From: 2-02-FULL-55-14 sp964473365
GTDB lineage: Bacteria; Bacteroidota; Ignavibacteria; UBA10030
Assembly (NCBI GenBank): GCA_964473365.1
Contig: CAYYOV010000012.1
Location: 1-64,000 of the forward strand
DNA: 64,000 bases
Direction of reading: 5' to 3'
In this document: positions 34,064-43,400 of the stretch, piece by piece
Position numbering within the stretch: position 1 is the stretch's first letter
Layout of the letters: each line of letters opens with the position of its first letter
The notes under the pieces: model-generated
Seen by the model: the letters and a program-made list of their open reading frames with translations, nothing else
Databases searched by the model: none
Told to the model about the DNA's origin: nothing
Program-made: the position numbers and the translations under genes

Positions 34064-35613
34064 ACCTTCTCCGCGATCGACTTGCCCTGGAGGAAGAGGA
34101 GCAAGTAATCGTGGCCGCCGGCTTTCGAGTCGGTGCCAGACATATTGAACCCGCCGAACGGATGGACGCCGACGAGCGCGCCGGTGATCTTCCGATTGAC
34201 GTAGAAGTTGCCGACATGAAAGCGCTGCTTGGCCTTCTCGATCTTCTTTCGATCGTTCGTCCAAACACCACCCGTCAGCCCGAATTCCGTGTTATTCGCG
34301 ACCCGAAGTCCTTCTTCGAAGTCCTTCACCTTGATGATGGCAAGGACGGGACCGAAGATCTCTTCCTGGGCGATCGTGTCAGTCGGCTTCACGTCGGCGA
34401 TCACGGTCGGGAGAATGAAATACCCGTCACCCGCCCCCTTCTTTCCGCCTGCCACAAGACGTCCGCCCTGCTTGATACCCGTCTCGATATATGACAGGAT
34501 CTTCTCCTGCGAGCCCCGATTTACGACCGGGCCCATGTAGTTTTTCGGATCTTCGGCACGACCGACGGGCAGACGCTCGGTCTTATCCTTCACGAGCTGG
34601 ACGAACCTCTCGTAGACCTTTTCGACCACGAGTGCGCGCGAAGCTGCAGAACATTTCTGCCCCTGGAAGCCGAAGGCGGAAGCGACCGTCGCCTGCGCAG
34701 CGGCGTCGAGATCGGTCTTGTCGTCGATAAGGATGGAGTCCTTGCCACCCATCTCGGCGACCACCCGTTTCAGCCACTTCTGTCCCGGCTGGACCTTGGC
34801 CGCCAGTTCGTAGATGTGGATGCCGACCTCCTTCGAACCGGTGAACGAGACGAAGCGCGTCTTCGGATGCGCGACCATCGTGTCGCCGACCGATCCGCCG
34901 GGTCCTGAGACAAAGTTGATGACACCCGCCGGCAGGCCCACCTCACGCATGAGGTCGAAGAACATCCATCCGGTGAGCGGCGAATCGCTCGACGGTTTCA
35001 ACACGACCGTGTTTCCCGTGACGACCGCGGCGGACGTCATGCCGGCAAGGATCGCCAGGGCGAAATTCCAAGGCGGCACCACGACACCGACACCCAGCGG
35101 AAGATAGCGGAGCTCCCCCTTCTCCCCGGGATTCCTCACAACGGGTTGTGGGCCGCCGAGTCGGTGCATCTCGCGAGCGTAGAATTCCAGGAAGTCGATC
35201 GCCTCTGCGGTATCCGCGTCCGCCTCCGGCCACGTCTTCCCCACCTCGTAGATCATGACGGCGCTGAACTCGTGCTTCCGCTTTCGCATGACCTTGGCGG
35301 CCTTGAACAAATAGTCCGCGCGCTTCTTGTAGTCCACGTACTGCCATTCTTCAAAGGTCGCCGCGGCCGTCTCGACCGCTTTGATCGCCATCGCCGCATC
35401 GGCCTTCTGGAAGATCCCGACGACCTGAGCCGGATCGGACGGGTTGTACGACTTCAGCTTGTCGTTCGTGATGATCTCTTCGTTGCCGATCACCACCGGA
35501 TACTCCTTGCCAAGTCGGGCGCGGACCTTTGCGAGTGCTGCTTCCATTGCCTTCGCATTCGCCGGCTTCGAAAAGTCGGTGAGGGGCTCATTCTTGAACT
35601 TCGGGAACGCCAT
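34057..35613 (-). CDS. pruA: L-glutamate gamma-semialdehyde dehydrogenase (1-pyrroline-5-carboxylate dehydrogenase)
   Basis: PruA oxidises glutamate semialdehyde to glutamate with NAD+, the second step of proline catabolism. The 518-aa ALDH has PPWNFALAILAGMTSAAVVTGNTVVLKPSS, SFTGSKEVG, the catalytic Glu in VVAEMGGKDSILID, the Cys in GFQGQKCSAASRALV, and GPVVNRGS and EEIFGPVLAIIKV. The N-terminal MAFPKFKNEPLTDFS and the KLKSYNPSDP segment are typical of the RocA/PruA branch. No proline dehydrogenase is nearby. The extreme 3' end lies in a palindromic element. Confidence 0.95.
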   Translation of the reverse strand: MAFPKFKNEPLTDFSKPANAKAMEAALAKVRARLGKEYPVVIGNEEIITNDKLKSYNPSDPAQVVGIFQKADAAMAIKAVETAAATFEEWQYVDYKKRADYLFKAAKVMRKRKHEFSAVMIYEVGKTWPEADADTAEAIDFLEFYAREMHRLGGPQPVVRNPGEKGELRYLPLGVGVVVPPWNFALAILAGMTSAAVVTGNTVVLKPSSDSPLTGWMFFDLMREVGLPAGVINFVSGPGGSVGDTMVAHPKTRFVSFTGSKEVGIHIYELAAKVQPGQKWLKRVVAEMGGKDSILIDDKTDLDAAAQATVASAFGFQGQKCSAASRALVVEKVYERFVQLVKDKTERLPVGRAEDPKNYMGPVVNRGSQEKILSYIETGIKQGGRLVAGGKKGAGDGYFILPTVIADVKPTDTIAQEEIFGPVLAIIKVKDFEEGLRVANNTEFGLTGGVWTNDRKKIEKAKQRFHVGNFYVNRKITGALVGVHPFGGFNMSGTDSKAGGHDYLLLFLQGKSIAEKVK

Positions 35614-35773
35614 GGGACATCCTTTCGACCAAGGGGAAAAGAAGTGTCACGCCATGTACCTGTGGCCCGACGACGCAGAGCGAGACATCGGATCAGGAGG
35701 ACCGATTCGATCTCTTCGGTCCGCCATACGGGCTTTTCGGCGCGGATATGAATAATACCGTAAAAAGAGGCTG

Positions 35774-35807
35774 AAAAAAAGGGCCTTCCTGTGTTCGAGG
35801 AAGGCCC
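35774..35807 (-). terminator. Rho-independent terminator of the salvage cluster
   Basis: On the minus strand a perfect 10-bp stem (GGGCCTTCCT/AGGAAGGCCC, 7-nt loop) is followed by seven T. It begins 20 bp after the stop at 35827, so it ends the unit that includes 35827-39086 and probably more. Confidence 0.9.
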
Positions 35808-35826
35808 TGAGGACGCAACGGCTCGG

Positions 35827-36222
35827 TCACGCAGACGGGCCGGGAGGCTTCTGCTTCAACCGCAGATACGAGATCAGGAAAAGGAGGCCGAGCATTGCAT
35901 CAATGCCTCCGAAGGCGAGTAGCGCTCCTCCAACCCTGCCTTGAAACGCCAGGACCGCGAGGGCGATCGTGAACGACCACTTCTCCACGATCGATGGGAG
36001 CATGAGGAGCCGATACCTGACGGGATCTTGGGCGATGATCAGGAAGACGAGCTGGAATGCGATGACAACACCGACGAATCCGTAGAAGAACTCCGGATGT
36101 GTGATGGCAGGCGGAGTGTCGATGCCCACCCGCTCTTCCATGAAATATTGCGGAAGCATCACGATCAATCCGTAGATCCCTGCCGCGCGGAAGACGCGGC
36201 TCCCGAAGACTGCGGAGTTCAC
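35827..36222 (-). CDS. Four-helix conserved membrane protein
   Basis: 131 aa with four predicted membrane segments (about 12-27, 46-65, 81-96, 102-120) and few charged residues between them. No catalytic motif is visible. Its start overlaps the stop of the GH3/serine hydrolase gene by 4 bp (ATGA), so it is translated as the last gene of that unit before the strong terminator. Many Bacteroidota encode similar small integral proteins without assigned function. Confidence 0.7.
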   Translation of the reverse strand: MNSAVFGSRVFRAAGIYGLIVMLPQYFMEERVGIDTPPAITHPEFFYGFVGVVIAFQLVFLIIAQDPVRYRLLMLPSIVEKWSFTIALAVLAFQGRVGGALLAFGGIDAMLGLLFLISYLRLKQKPPGPSA

Positions 36223-39086
36223 TTGGTCCCCCCTTGTATCGCTTCATAGATGGCGTTGTGGACCCGAGGGCGGACCTGGCCGAGCTTGTTGTTTACGCGC
36301 GTCGGGTGAACGCGGTTCGTGAGCAGAATGACGACGAGACCAGCCTCCGGGTCGCCCACGACCGAGGTCCCCGTGAAACCAGTGTGGAGGAAGGTGCGCT
36401 GCGAGCTGTAACGGCCTGAGAACGATCGTTCGCCGAATTTCGTGTCCCACCCGATCGCGCGACTGCTGCCGTCCGACTGACGCGTCGTGAACCGGCGCAC
36501 CGTCGATTCCTGCAGATATCGCGTCCCTCCGTAGGTTCCTCCGTTCATGAGCATCTGCATGAAGATCGCAAGATCGGGTGCCGTCGAGAACAATCCCGCA
36601 TGTCCGGAGATGCCACCCAGCGTGGCGGCATTCTCGTCGTGCACCCGGCCGCGCACCGCTTCGCCCGTTTTCTTCCAATAGGTATCGACCTCGGTCGGAG
36701 CGATCCGATCGCGAATCGACGCCGGAGGGTTATACATCGTCGTCCTCATCCCCAACGGCTTGAAGAAGACGGAATCGACGAACCGGTCGAGGGTCGTGCC
36801 TGTGACCTGTTCGATGACGGCCATCATCGTGATGAGCCCGAGATCGCTGTAGAGCGTCGAATCACCGGTCCGATACACCAACGGGGTCGCAAAGACCGAG
36901 TCGCGCACTTGCTGCGGCGTCTCGCAGAACTCGTAGAATTTTCGCCACGCCGGCAAGCCGCTGTTGTGGACCATCAGGTTCAAGAGAGTGATCTCCCCCT
37001 TCCCCCGCTGGCCGAAGGCCGGAACGAATTTCGCGACCCGGTCATCGAGGGCGATCTTCTTCTCGTCGACGAGACGCATCACCGCGGTCGTCGTCGACAC
37101 CACCTTGGTCACCGAAGCAAGGTCGTACATGGTATTCGGCTGGACCGCTTGCGGATAGATGCTGTAGTCCATGCCACCAAATGCTTTGTGATACACCACG
37201 TTTCCGTTGTGGACAGCGAGGACCACGCCGCCTGGAAACGCGGAGTCTGCGACCGCCTGGATCATGACGGAGTCGACCTGACGCAACGCCACCGATGACA
37301 TACCAGCTTCTTCGGGCATCGCACGGCGCAGGAGGGTCTTCGGATATGTCAGTCCTGCGCCATACGAGTACCGCCCTGGGATCGTGACGGGCAATCGTCC
37401 GGACGCCGGCTCTTCCGCGAACAGCACTTCGGCCATCGCCTGCTGCATCACGTCGCCATCGGAGTAGCCACAAACGTACGTGTCGAACGGCGGTAGGTCT
37501 GCCGCCACGTACGGATTTCCGAAGGAAACTCCGATCATCGGTTTCTTCAATTCAGCCAAACGCTTCACGAGAGCCGTTTGTTTCGGGTCGACAAACCCGG
37601 ACATGGCTCCTGAGCGCGTGAAGAGGTGGAGTTGGACGATGACGATATCGGCCCGCTTCGCTCGCGCCACAACCGAATCGAAGGCGGTGACGTTCGAGGA
37701 GGGGTCGAGCTGCAGGAAATCCACGGGGCCATCCCACCGGCCTTTGAGATACCGGTCGAACTGAACGCCATCCTCCGGATCGACCTCATCCGTGATGACC
37801 ACGTCGGCGATCCGCCGCTTGTCTACCTTCGACAACGGCACAAGGGACGATCCGTTCCCGAGGACGGTGACGGCCTTTCGGGCGATCTCGAGCGCCATGA
37901 TCTGGTGTTCGCGCCGGTTGATGATCGATGCGACCTTGCTCACGTCAACGAACCGATCGTGATCCAGTCCCGCCTGCTGCTTGGCGGCGAGCAGTTTGCG
38001 GACTGATCGTTCGATGCGTGCTTCGGAGAGCTCCCCCCGACGCACCGCGGCAACGATGGCATCGATCGCCACGTCGGCATCGACCGGCATGAGCACCAGG
38101 TCGACACCGGCTTTGAGGGCGAGAATGACGGCTTCTCCGGGATGATACCGGGAGGCGACGCCCTGCATGACCATCGCATCGGTCACGATGAGACCGTCGA
38201 AACCCAGTTCTTGCTGGAGCAGGCCCGTTGTAATCTTCTCCGACACCGTGGCTGGCGTCTGTGCAGCGGAGTCGAGAACGGGAACGGCGAGATGGCCGAC
38301 CATGACCGACCGAACGCCGGCCTTGATGAGCTCCCGAAAGGGGGTCAATTCGAATGTGTCAAGCCGCGCCCGGCTGAAGCTGAGCGTCGACAGTCCCAAA
38401 TGCGTATCGACATCCGTGTCACCGTGACCGGGAAAATGCTTCGCCGTCGAGATCATTCCGCCGTCTTGCGTCCCGTTCGTGAATGCTACGCTCATGTCGG
38501 TGACGAGGCTAACATCGTCGCCGAACGCCCGAGTGTTGATGACCGGATTCTTGGCGTTGTTATTGACGTCGGCGGTCGGCGCATAGTTCTGATGGATGCC
38601 GAGCGCGCGACCCTCGACCGCCGTAATGCGGCCCACCTCGTACGCGTAGCGCGGATTCCGCGTGGCGCCAACGGCCATCGATCGGGGGAACGTCGTCGAA
38701 CGACGAATGCGCATGCCGACCCCCCATTCGAAATCAGCCCCGATGAGCAGCGGAACCTTCGCCAGCGCCTGCAGCTTGTTCAACTGGACCGGATACGCAT
38801 AGACATCCCCGATCGATGCGATGAGCCCTCCGATCTTCCGATCACGCACAAGCCGGACGAGCCCCTGCCACTCCTCGGAATCTTCAGCATGATACGGCAG
38901 GAGCGACCAGACGTGGACCAGCTGCGCCGCCTTCTCCTCCAGGGTCATCGACGAAAGAGTCTGCTCGACCCACGCCGGACCGTCCGGAGTCGCAGTGGCC
39001 GATTGCGGCGACACACCGACACATCCGAAGCCCAGGAGGAGGAAGAGAACGGCGAACATGGAAACCGTACGGAGGGAGTTGGTCAT
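36219..39086 (-). CDS. GH3 beta-N-acetylhexosaminidase fused to a class C beta-lactamase-like serine hydrolase
   Basis: 955 aa, exported (signal FAVLFLLLGFGC, possibly lipidated at the Cys). Residues ~45-390 form a GH3/NagZ-type domain: GLIASIGDVYAYPVQLNKLQ, STAKHFPGHGDTDVDTHLGL (the His/Asp dyad of NagZ-like GH3) and GFDGLIVTDAMVMQGV with nucleophile Asp303. A Rossmann-like GH3 C-domain follows. From ~590 comes a beta-lactamase/esterase domain with SxxK DLASVTKVVS (Ser658, Lys661), YSDLG and HTGFTGTS. The likely role is periplasmic trimming of muropeptides: GlcNAc removal plus a peptide or ester cleavage. It lies 2 bp after the AmpG-like gene. Confidence 0.9.
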   Translation of the reverse strand: MTNSLRTVSMFAVLFLLLGFGCVGVSPQSATATPDGPAWVEQTLSSMTLEEKAAQLVHVWSLLPYHAEDSEEWQGLVRLVRDRKIGGLIASIGDVYAYPVQLNKLQALAKVPLLIGADFEWGVGMRIRRSTTFPRSMAVGATRNPRYAYEVGRITAVEGRALGIHQNYAPTADVNNNAKNPVINTRAFGDDVSLVTDMSVAFTNGTQDGGMISTAKHFPGHGDTDVDTHLGLSTLSFSRARLDTFELTPFRELIKAGVRSVMVGHLAVPVLDSAAQTPATVSEKITTGLLQQELGFDGLIVTDAMVMQGVASRYHPGEAVILALKAGVDLVLMPVDADVAIDAIVAAVRRGELSEARIERSVRKLLAAKQQAGLDHDRFVDVSKVASIINRREHQIMALEIARKAVTVLGNGSSLVPLSKVDKRRIADVVITDEVDPEDGVQFDRYLKGRWDGPVDFLQLDPSSNVTAFDSVVARAKRADIVIVQLHLFTRSGAMSGFVDPKQTALVKRLAELKKPMIGVSFGNPYVAADLPPFDTYVCGYSDGDVMQQAMAEVLFAEEPASGRLPVTIPGRYSYGAGLTYPKTLLRRAMPEEAGMSSVALRQVDSVMIQAVADSAFPGGVVLAVHNGNVVYHKAFGGMDYSIYPQAVQPNTMYDLASVTKVVSTTTAVMRLVDEKKIALDDRVAKFVPAFGQRGKGEITLLNLMVHNSGLPAWRKFYEFCETPQQVRDSVFATPLVYRTGDSTLYSDLGLITMMAVIEQVTGTTLDRFVDSVFFKPLGMRTTMYNPPASIRDRIAPTEVDTYWKKTGEAVRGRVHDENAATLGGISGHAGLFSTAPDLAIFMQMLMNGGTYGGTRYLQESTVRRFTTRQSDGSSRAIGWDTKFGERSFSGRYSSQRTFLHTGFTGTSVVGDPEAGLVVILLTNRVHPTRVNNKLGQVRPRVHNAIYEAIQGGTK

Positions 39087-39088
39087 GG

Positions 39089-40387
39089 TCAGGCCGCCTT
39101 CTTTGTTCCGAAATCAGGTTCAATGGTCACCATCCGGGCGAGGATGAACGACGGGATCGTCGCCAGCATGACCCAAATGAAGAAATGGAAATATCCGATC
39201 TGCGCCTGGACCCAGCCGCTGAACATTCCCGGCACCATCATGCCGAGCGCCATGAATCCTGTGCAGAGCGCGTAATGAGCGGTCGAGTGGACTCCTCTGG
39301 ACACGTAGATCATATACATCATGTACGCGGTGAATCCGAAGCCGTAGCCGAACTGCTCGACGGCGACCGCCGCCGTGATCAGCCAGAGCGATTCCGGCTG
39401 AACGGCGGAGAGATAGACGAACATGGCGTCGGGGAGATGGATGATCAGGACCATCGGCCAGAGCCAATACCGAAGTCCCTTGCGGGCCACCGCGAATCCG
39501 CCGAGCAGGCCGCCGACGGTCAGGGCAATGATACCCATCGTACCGTAGACGAAACCGACCTGTTCCGTCGACAACCCGAGTCCGCCCTGTTCAACGCTAT
39601 CCAGAAGAAATGGGGAGACCATCTTGACCAACTGCGCCTCACCGAACCGATAGAGCAGCAAGAAGCTGAGGATGAGGCCGATCTGATCCTTCTTGAAGAA
39701 GGCGACAAACGTCTGCATGAACTCGCCGACGAACCCGCCGGCCGCTCCGCCGACTACGGCCTTGTCCGACGCCGGTCGGGGGAGCATCACGAGGTGGTAG
39801 AGCGACACGACGAGGAACAATCCGCCAAGGAGGCCGATCGTCACGGACCATGCGGCAGCGATATTCCCGCCGAGCCCGAGAACGCCTTCGTGCTCCAGAT
39901 ACCCTGCGAGGATCACGAGCAATCCCTGCCCTGAGATCATCGCGATGCGATAGAAGGTGCTCCTGATGCCGACGAAGAACGCCTGTTGGTGGTCGTCGAG
40001 CGCCAGCATGTAGAATCCATCAGCCGCGATGTCGTGTGTCGCGCTGCTGAAGGCCATCAACCAGAAGATCGCCAGCGTCCACCGGAAGAAGTCAGGACCG
40101 GGAACCGTGAGCGCTACGCCCGCGAGCGCCGCGCCGACGAACAGCTGCATCGTCACGATCCAGAACCGTTTCGTCCGGAAGATATCGACCAGCGGACTCC
40201 ACAGCGGCTTGATGACCCATGGCAGATAGAGCCACGAGGTGTAGAAGGCGATATCCTCGTTCGAGATCCCCATGCGCTTGTACATGATGACCGAGACTGT
40301 CATCACGATGACGTACGGGATTCCTTGCGCGAGGTAGAGCGACGGGATCCAATACCAGGGACTACGATTGCCGGATGGAGAGCTCAT
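39089..40387 (-). CDS. AmpG-like MFS permease
   Basis: 432 aa with about 12 membrane segments. Features of the AmpG/PAT branch: WYWIPSLYLAQGIPYVIVMTVSVIMYKRMGIS, FYTSWLYLPWVIKPLWSPLVDIFRTKRFW, SATHDIAADGFYMLAL. AmpG imports GlcNAc-anhydroMurNAc muropeptides into the cytoplasm. In this cluster it sits between a SpoIID-type lytic enzyme and a NagZ-type hexosaminidase, which supports a muropeptide or amino-sugar substrate. It is 2 bp from the downstream GH3 gene. Confidence 0.88.
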   Translation of the reverse strand: MSSPSGNRSPWYWIPSLYLAQGIPYVIVMTVSVIMYKRMGISNEDIAFYTSWLYLPWVIKPLWSPLVDIFRTKRFWIVTMQLFVGAALAGVALTVPGPDFFRWTLAIFWLMAFSSATHDIAADGFYMLALDDHQQAFFVGIRSTFYRIAMISGQGLLVILAGYLEHEGVLGLGGNIAAAWSVTIGLLGGLFLVVSLYHLVMLPRPASDKAVVGGAAGGFVGEFMQTFVAFFKKDQIGLILSFLLLYRFGEAQLVKMVSPFLLDSVEQGGLGLSTEQVGFVYGTMGIIALTVGGLLGGFAVARKGLRYWLWPMVLIIHLPDAMFVYLSAVQPESLWLITAAVAVEQFGYGFGFTAYMMYMIYVSRGVHSTAHYALCTGFMALGMMVPGMFSGWVQAQIGYFHFFIWVMLATIPSFILARMVTIEPDFGTKKAA

Positions 40388-40389
40388 GA

Positions 40390-40434
40390 GATTGTCGATT
40401 GTCGAGTGACGATTGTCGAGTGACGATTGACGAG
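40390..40434. repeat. Tandem 14-bp repeat (GATTGTCGAGTGAC)
   Basis: A half copy (40390-40396), two perfect copies (40397-40410, 40411-40424) and a diverged third (40425-40434), in the 156-bp gap between the SpoIID and AmpG-like genes. The rest of the gap ends with GATTGTCTATTCTCTATTCACGATT-like AT-rich words. Confidence 0.75.
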
Positions 40435-40543
40435 TTTCGAGTTTCGGGCCTCAGGTTCATTCGGCCCACGATCAGGATCGCCGAATTCCTCGGAGATCGC
40501 TTTGCGATTGTCTATTCTCTATTCACGATTCACCCTATCGACC

Positions 40544-41872
40544 TCAATAGAGCTTCTCCACCTTCGCCCCCCTGAAGTAGTGCAGGACGATCTGCTCTGG
40601 CGAATATCCTTTCGTCGCCATGACCGCCGCTCCGATCTGGCAGAGGCCTACGCCGTGGCCCCAGCCCGCACCGTGCAGGGTGAACGTCGCCGCACCGTCC
40701 CCAGTCCTTCCCTCCTTCTTCACCACAAACGCCGAGCTGTACAAATGGCTCTTCGAAAGCCACTTGCGGATCTCGAGCTCCTTGCCCACGATGATCGTTC
40801 GTTTCTCACCAACGATCTTGAGCCGCGTGATGCGGCCGGAGGGGCCTCTGTGGAGCGGCACGAGATCACGGACGAGCCCAAGGTCGTATCCGGAGCGGTG
40901 CTTGATCAACTCCTGGAGTTGCGTGGCCGTGTATATGACCTTCCAGCGATAAAAGTCGGTCGTCTCCTGGTCGAACGATGGTAGGACCTGGCGCAGGATC
41001 TTCCCGTCGTCGGTGCTGCAAAAGGCCTGGGGACTCGAGAGGATCCAGCGTTCAGCGTCGGCTTCGGTGCGAATGGGAGCGTGCTCGGCTGGCGCATCGG
41101 AGACGCTGCGGAGGTAGGGTACGTCGCGGGGTTCCCATGCGTTCCGGAATTCTTCCGTCAGTCCGCCGCACGCCTTGTAGAAGCGCGCATCGCAGACCTC
41201 GCCAGCGTGCACGAGGAACTGGCCGCGCGTATCGTGTACAGCGCGCGTGGCCTCTGGCGACAGGATCTTCGTGATCCCCTGGTATCGCTGGCAATGGTCG
41301 TCGGCGCAGACGTCGAAATGGGCATGGTCCTCACGGTCGTACCAGCGGACCACTTCATCCTCCGTGGCCGAACCGCGGGCGGCCCCTGTCGACTGTTCGT
41401 GCTTCTCACGCTCGAGCATCGCCACGAGCCATGAACGTGAGGTGATCGCATGCGCACGAAGCAACGCCGTCGGCGACGTTGCGCTCATCTCCGAAGCGAT
41501 GACGCTCGTCAAATACGCCTCCACGCCGATGACATTGATGACCGTCAGCGACCCATCCCGATGTCCAAGCAGGCGCAGTCCACCTTCGAATTCCTGGTCC
41601 TCCTTCCGTTCCCAATGGAAGTTGATACCGATCGTGACCTCGTGGAGGACGAAGGACCCGCCGTCGGACGGCGCCAGCGTGATCTCCGCACCCTTCGCAA
41701 TGGCGTCCCCGTCCGGCTTGTACAAACGGACCGATCCGTCGACGACGTCGGCCACGAAGGGACCTACGACCGAGGATCCAGCGGGCGTTCGATACGGCCG
41801 CCTGAACTCGCCGCGCACGCGCGGCATGTGCTCCATGATCCCCACGCGGATCTGGGGTTCTCGGTCGATCAT
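40544..41872 (-). CDS. SpoIID/LytB-domain protein (putative lytic transglycosylase)
   Basis: 442 aa. The SpoIID domain is recognisable from YLTSVIASEMSATSPTALLRAHAITSRSWLVAMLE, RYQGITKILSPEATRAVHDTRGQFL, ARFYKACGGLTEEFRNAW and the signature GAGWGHGVGLCQIGAAVMATKGYSPEQIVLHYF near the C-terminus. SpoIID cleaves denuded glycan strands in Firmicutes; Bacteroidota homologues are less studied. No clear signal peptide is seen, which is odd for a wall enzyme. The start overlaps the DUF4922 gene by 4 bp, linking the two. Confidence 0.88.
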   Translation of the reverse strand: MIDREPQIRVGIMEHMPRVRGEFRRPYRTPAGSSVVGPFVADVVDGSVRLYKPDGDAIAKGAEITLAPSDGGSFVLHEVTIGINFHWERKEDQEFEGGLRLLGHRDGSLTVINVIGVEAYLTSVIASEMSATSPTALLRAHAITSRSWLVAMLEREKHEQSTGAARGSATEDEVVRWYDREDHAHFDVCADDHCQRYQGITKILSPEATRAVHDTRGQFLVHAGEVCDARFYKACGGLTEEFRNAWEPRDVPYLRSVSDAPAEHAPIRTEADAERWILSSPQAFCSTDDGKILRQVLPSFDQETTDFYRWKVIYTATQLQELIKHRSGYDLGLVRDLVPLHRGPSGRITRLKIVGEKRTIIVGKELEIRKWLSKSHLYSSAFVVKKEGRTGDGAATFTLHGAGWGHGVGLCQIGAAVMATKGYSPEQIVLHYFRGAKVEKLY

Positions 41873-42852
41873 AGGGCCTCGACGATCTGTTCGAGAAGAT
41901 GAGGTTCGGCTGAGACCTCTTCAAAGATCGCAGCGATCGACGCCGCGGTCAGCGTCGTGAACTCACGTTCGCGCGGCGTGATCACAAGTCCGCCGATGTC
42001 CACCGCTGCCGGACTGACGAGGACCTGGTCCTCGCCTTCGCGAAAGAACGCATCCGGCCGGTGCTTTCGGCGGAGGAATACCACCATCTGATACATCCCT
42101 TCCATGCGAGAAGCGATGACATTCATCATCGGCTCCTCGGCATGTCCATCTACCCGATGCCAAGCCGTCAGAAAGCGACCCATCGCCTGTGTAAGCTCTT
42201 CCGGATCTTTCGCGCGCAACGTGGCGATCGTGCGACCATATCCCGGAATCGTGGTCACGGTGGCATTACCGATCGAGCGGACGTGCGATGCGGCTCCTGA
42301 AGACGCTTCAGCGACGACGGGGATCGCGGCGAATGGCGCCGCCTGAAAATGGAAATGGTCAGGAGCCGACGCCCCGCACCGTGGTCCGTTGTAGAAAACG
42401 CTGAAATCAGGAGCAAGGTCGGCCGCAATACGAAGCATTGTCTGAATGTTCGGCGCGATCTCCTGCGGTCGATGCTCGACGTGCGAGATGGTAAAGTGTT
42501 CGCCGAAGATCGGAGCGGGATTGCAGAGGATCAGAAGCTCCTTGCCGTAGGCAATGCCTTGCTGTTCCGGGGGCAAATGGTCGACGCAGAGGAAGCATCT
42601 ACGCTGCTTGATCGTCGCAGGGTCGACCTTGGCGCCCGTGCTCACGATGCGGCCGGGATTGAACTGGAGGTCGAGCACGAATCCGTTGAGGCCCAGCGAA
42701 CGGGTCTGCAGGCCGCTGAGGGACGCATACCCGTCCCGGCACATGGGCCACGTCGTTCGCTGCTGCCGCAGAAACGCACGGCAGAGCTCCGAAAGCCCGA
42801 GCACCGCTCCGGGCGTGACACGTTCTGCGATCCGATGGTCCGGAATGCTCAT
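41869..42852 (-). CDS. DUF4922 protein, HIT/GalT-superfamily nucleotidyltransferase-like
   Basis: 327 aa. The central part resembles GalT/HIT enzymes: RCFLCVDHLPPEQQGIAYGKELLILCNPAPIFGEHFTISHVEH, then GPRCGASAPDHFHFQAAPF, where HFHFQ matches the HxHxQ motif whose first His forms the covalent nucleotide intermediate. Cys-Phe-Leu-Cys could help bind zinc. It overlaps SpoIID (4 bp) and the GNAT gene (4 bp), so it is firmly part of the cluster. A role in activating or phosphorolysing a salvaged sugar nucleotide is inference. Confidence 0.8.
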   Translation of the reverse strand: MSIPDHRIAERVTPGAVLGLSELCRAFLRQQRTTWPMCRDGYASLSGLQTRSLGLNGFVLDLQFNPGRIVSTGAKVDPATIKQRRCFLCVDHLPPEQQGIAYGKELLILCNPAPIFGEHFTISHVEHRPQEIAPNIQTMLRIAADLAPDFSVFYNGPRCGASAPDHFHFQAAPFAAIPVVAEASSGAASHVRSIGNATVTTIPGYGRTIATLRAKDPEELTQAMGRFLTAWHRVDGHAEEPMMNVIASRMEGMYQMVVFLRRKHRPDAFFREGEDQVLVSPAAVDIGGLVITPREREFTTLTAASIAAIFEEVSAEPHLLEQIVEAL

Positions 42853-43400
42853 CGAGCGTTGGCTTGTTCATCCGCCCGAGCGACGGGCGGCGCAAGGAAT
42901 GCCCCGGTCGGAAGATGGCCGATGGCGTGCTGAACGGTCGTCGCTCCCATCTGAAACGGCTCCTCGTGATCGGTCACAAAACCGTGACGTCGATACCACG
43001 CGAGCGCTGGAAGATTCTGCGTCATGACACCCAGCCACAGCTCGTCGCGCCCCGATGCCAGCGCCAGGCGCGCAGCCTCACCCATGAAGGTGTGGCCCCA
43101 GCCGCTCCCCTGCTCTTCAGGGAGCACATAGATCGATGAGACGTAGGTGCGCCCCTCCCCGCGGTTGTCTCGTACGCGCATGACCCCAACGACGCGCTGT
43201 CCATGCGTGCCGACGAACCCGTGGACCTCCGGGTCGAGGGTCATGCGGCGAAGGGCTTCGATGGAGTACGTGGCCTCGAGATAGCCGAGGATGTCGCTCA
43301 TCGGAATGAACGAACCGTACGCCGCCTCCCAGCTCTTTCGCAGGACCTCGCGAACTGACAGAAGGTCGGCCTCGGTCCATGTGCGGACGATCCGTTCCAT
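42849..43400 (-). CDS. GNAT-family N-acetyltransferase
   Basis: 183 aa with the GNAT core: WEAAYGSFIPMSDILGYLEATYS, the acetyl-CoA loop region YVSSIYVLPEEQGSGWGHTFMGEAA (Q/RxxGxG/A-like QGSGWG) and GVMTQNLPALAWYRRHGFV. The ATG at 43400 shares its A with the TGA of the GT2 gene, and the 3' end overlaps DUF4922 by 4 bp. In this setting it might acetylate a glucosamine or muramyl derivative, but GNAT substrates cannot be read from sequence. Confidence 0.85.
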   Translation of the reverse strand: MERIVRTWTEADLLSVREVLRKSWEAAYGSFIPMSDILGYLEATYSIEALRRMTLDPEVHGFVGTHGQRVVGVMRVRDNRGEGRTYVSSIYVLPEEQGSGWGHTFMGEAARLALASGRDELWLGVMTQNLPALAWYRRHGFVTDHEEPFQMGATTVQHAIGHLPTGAFLAPPVARADEQANAR

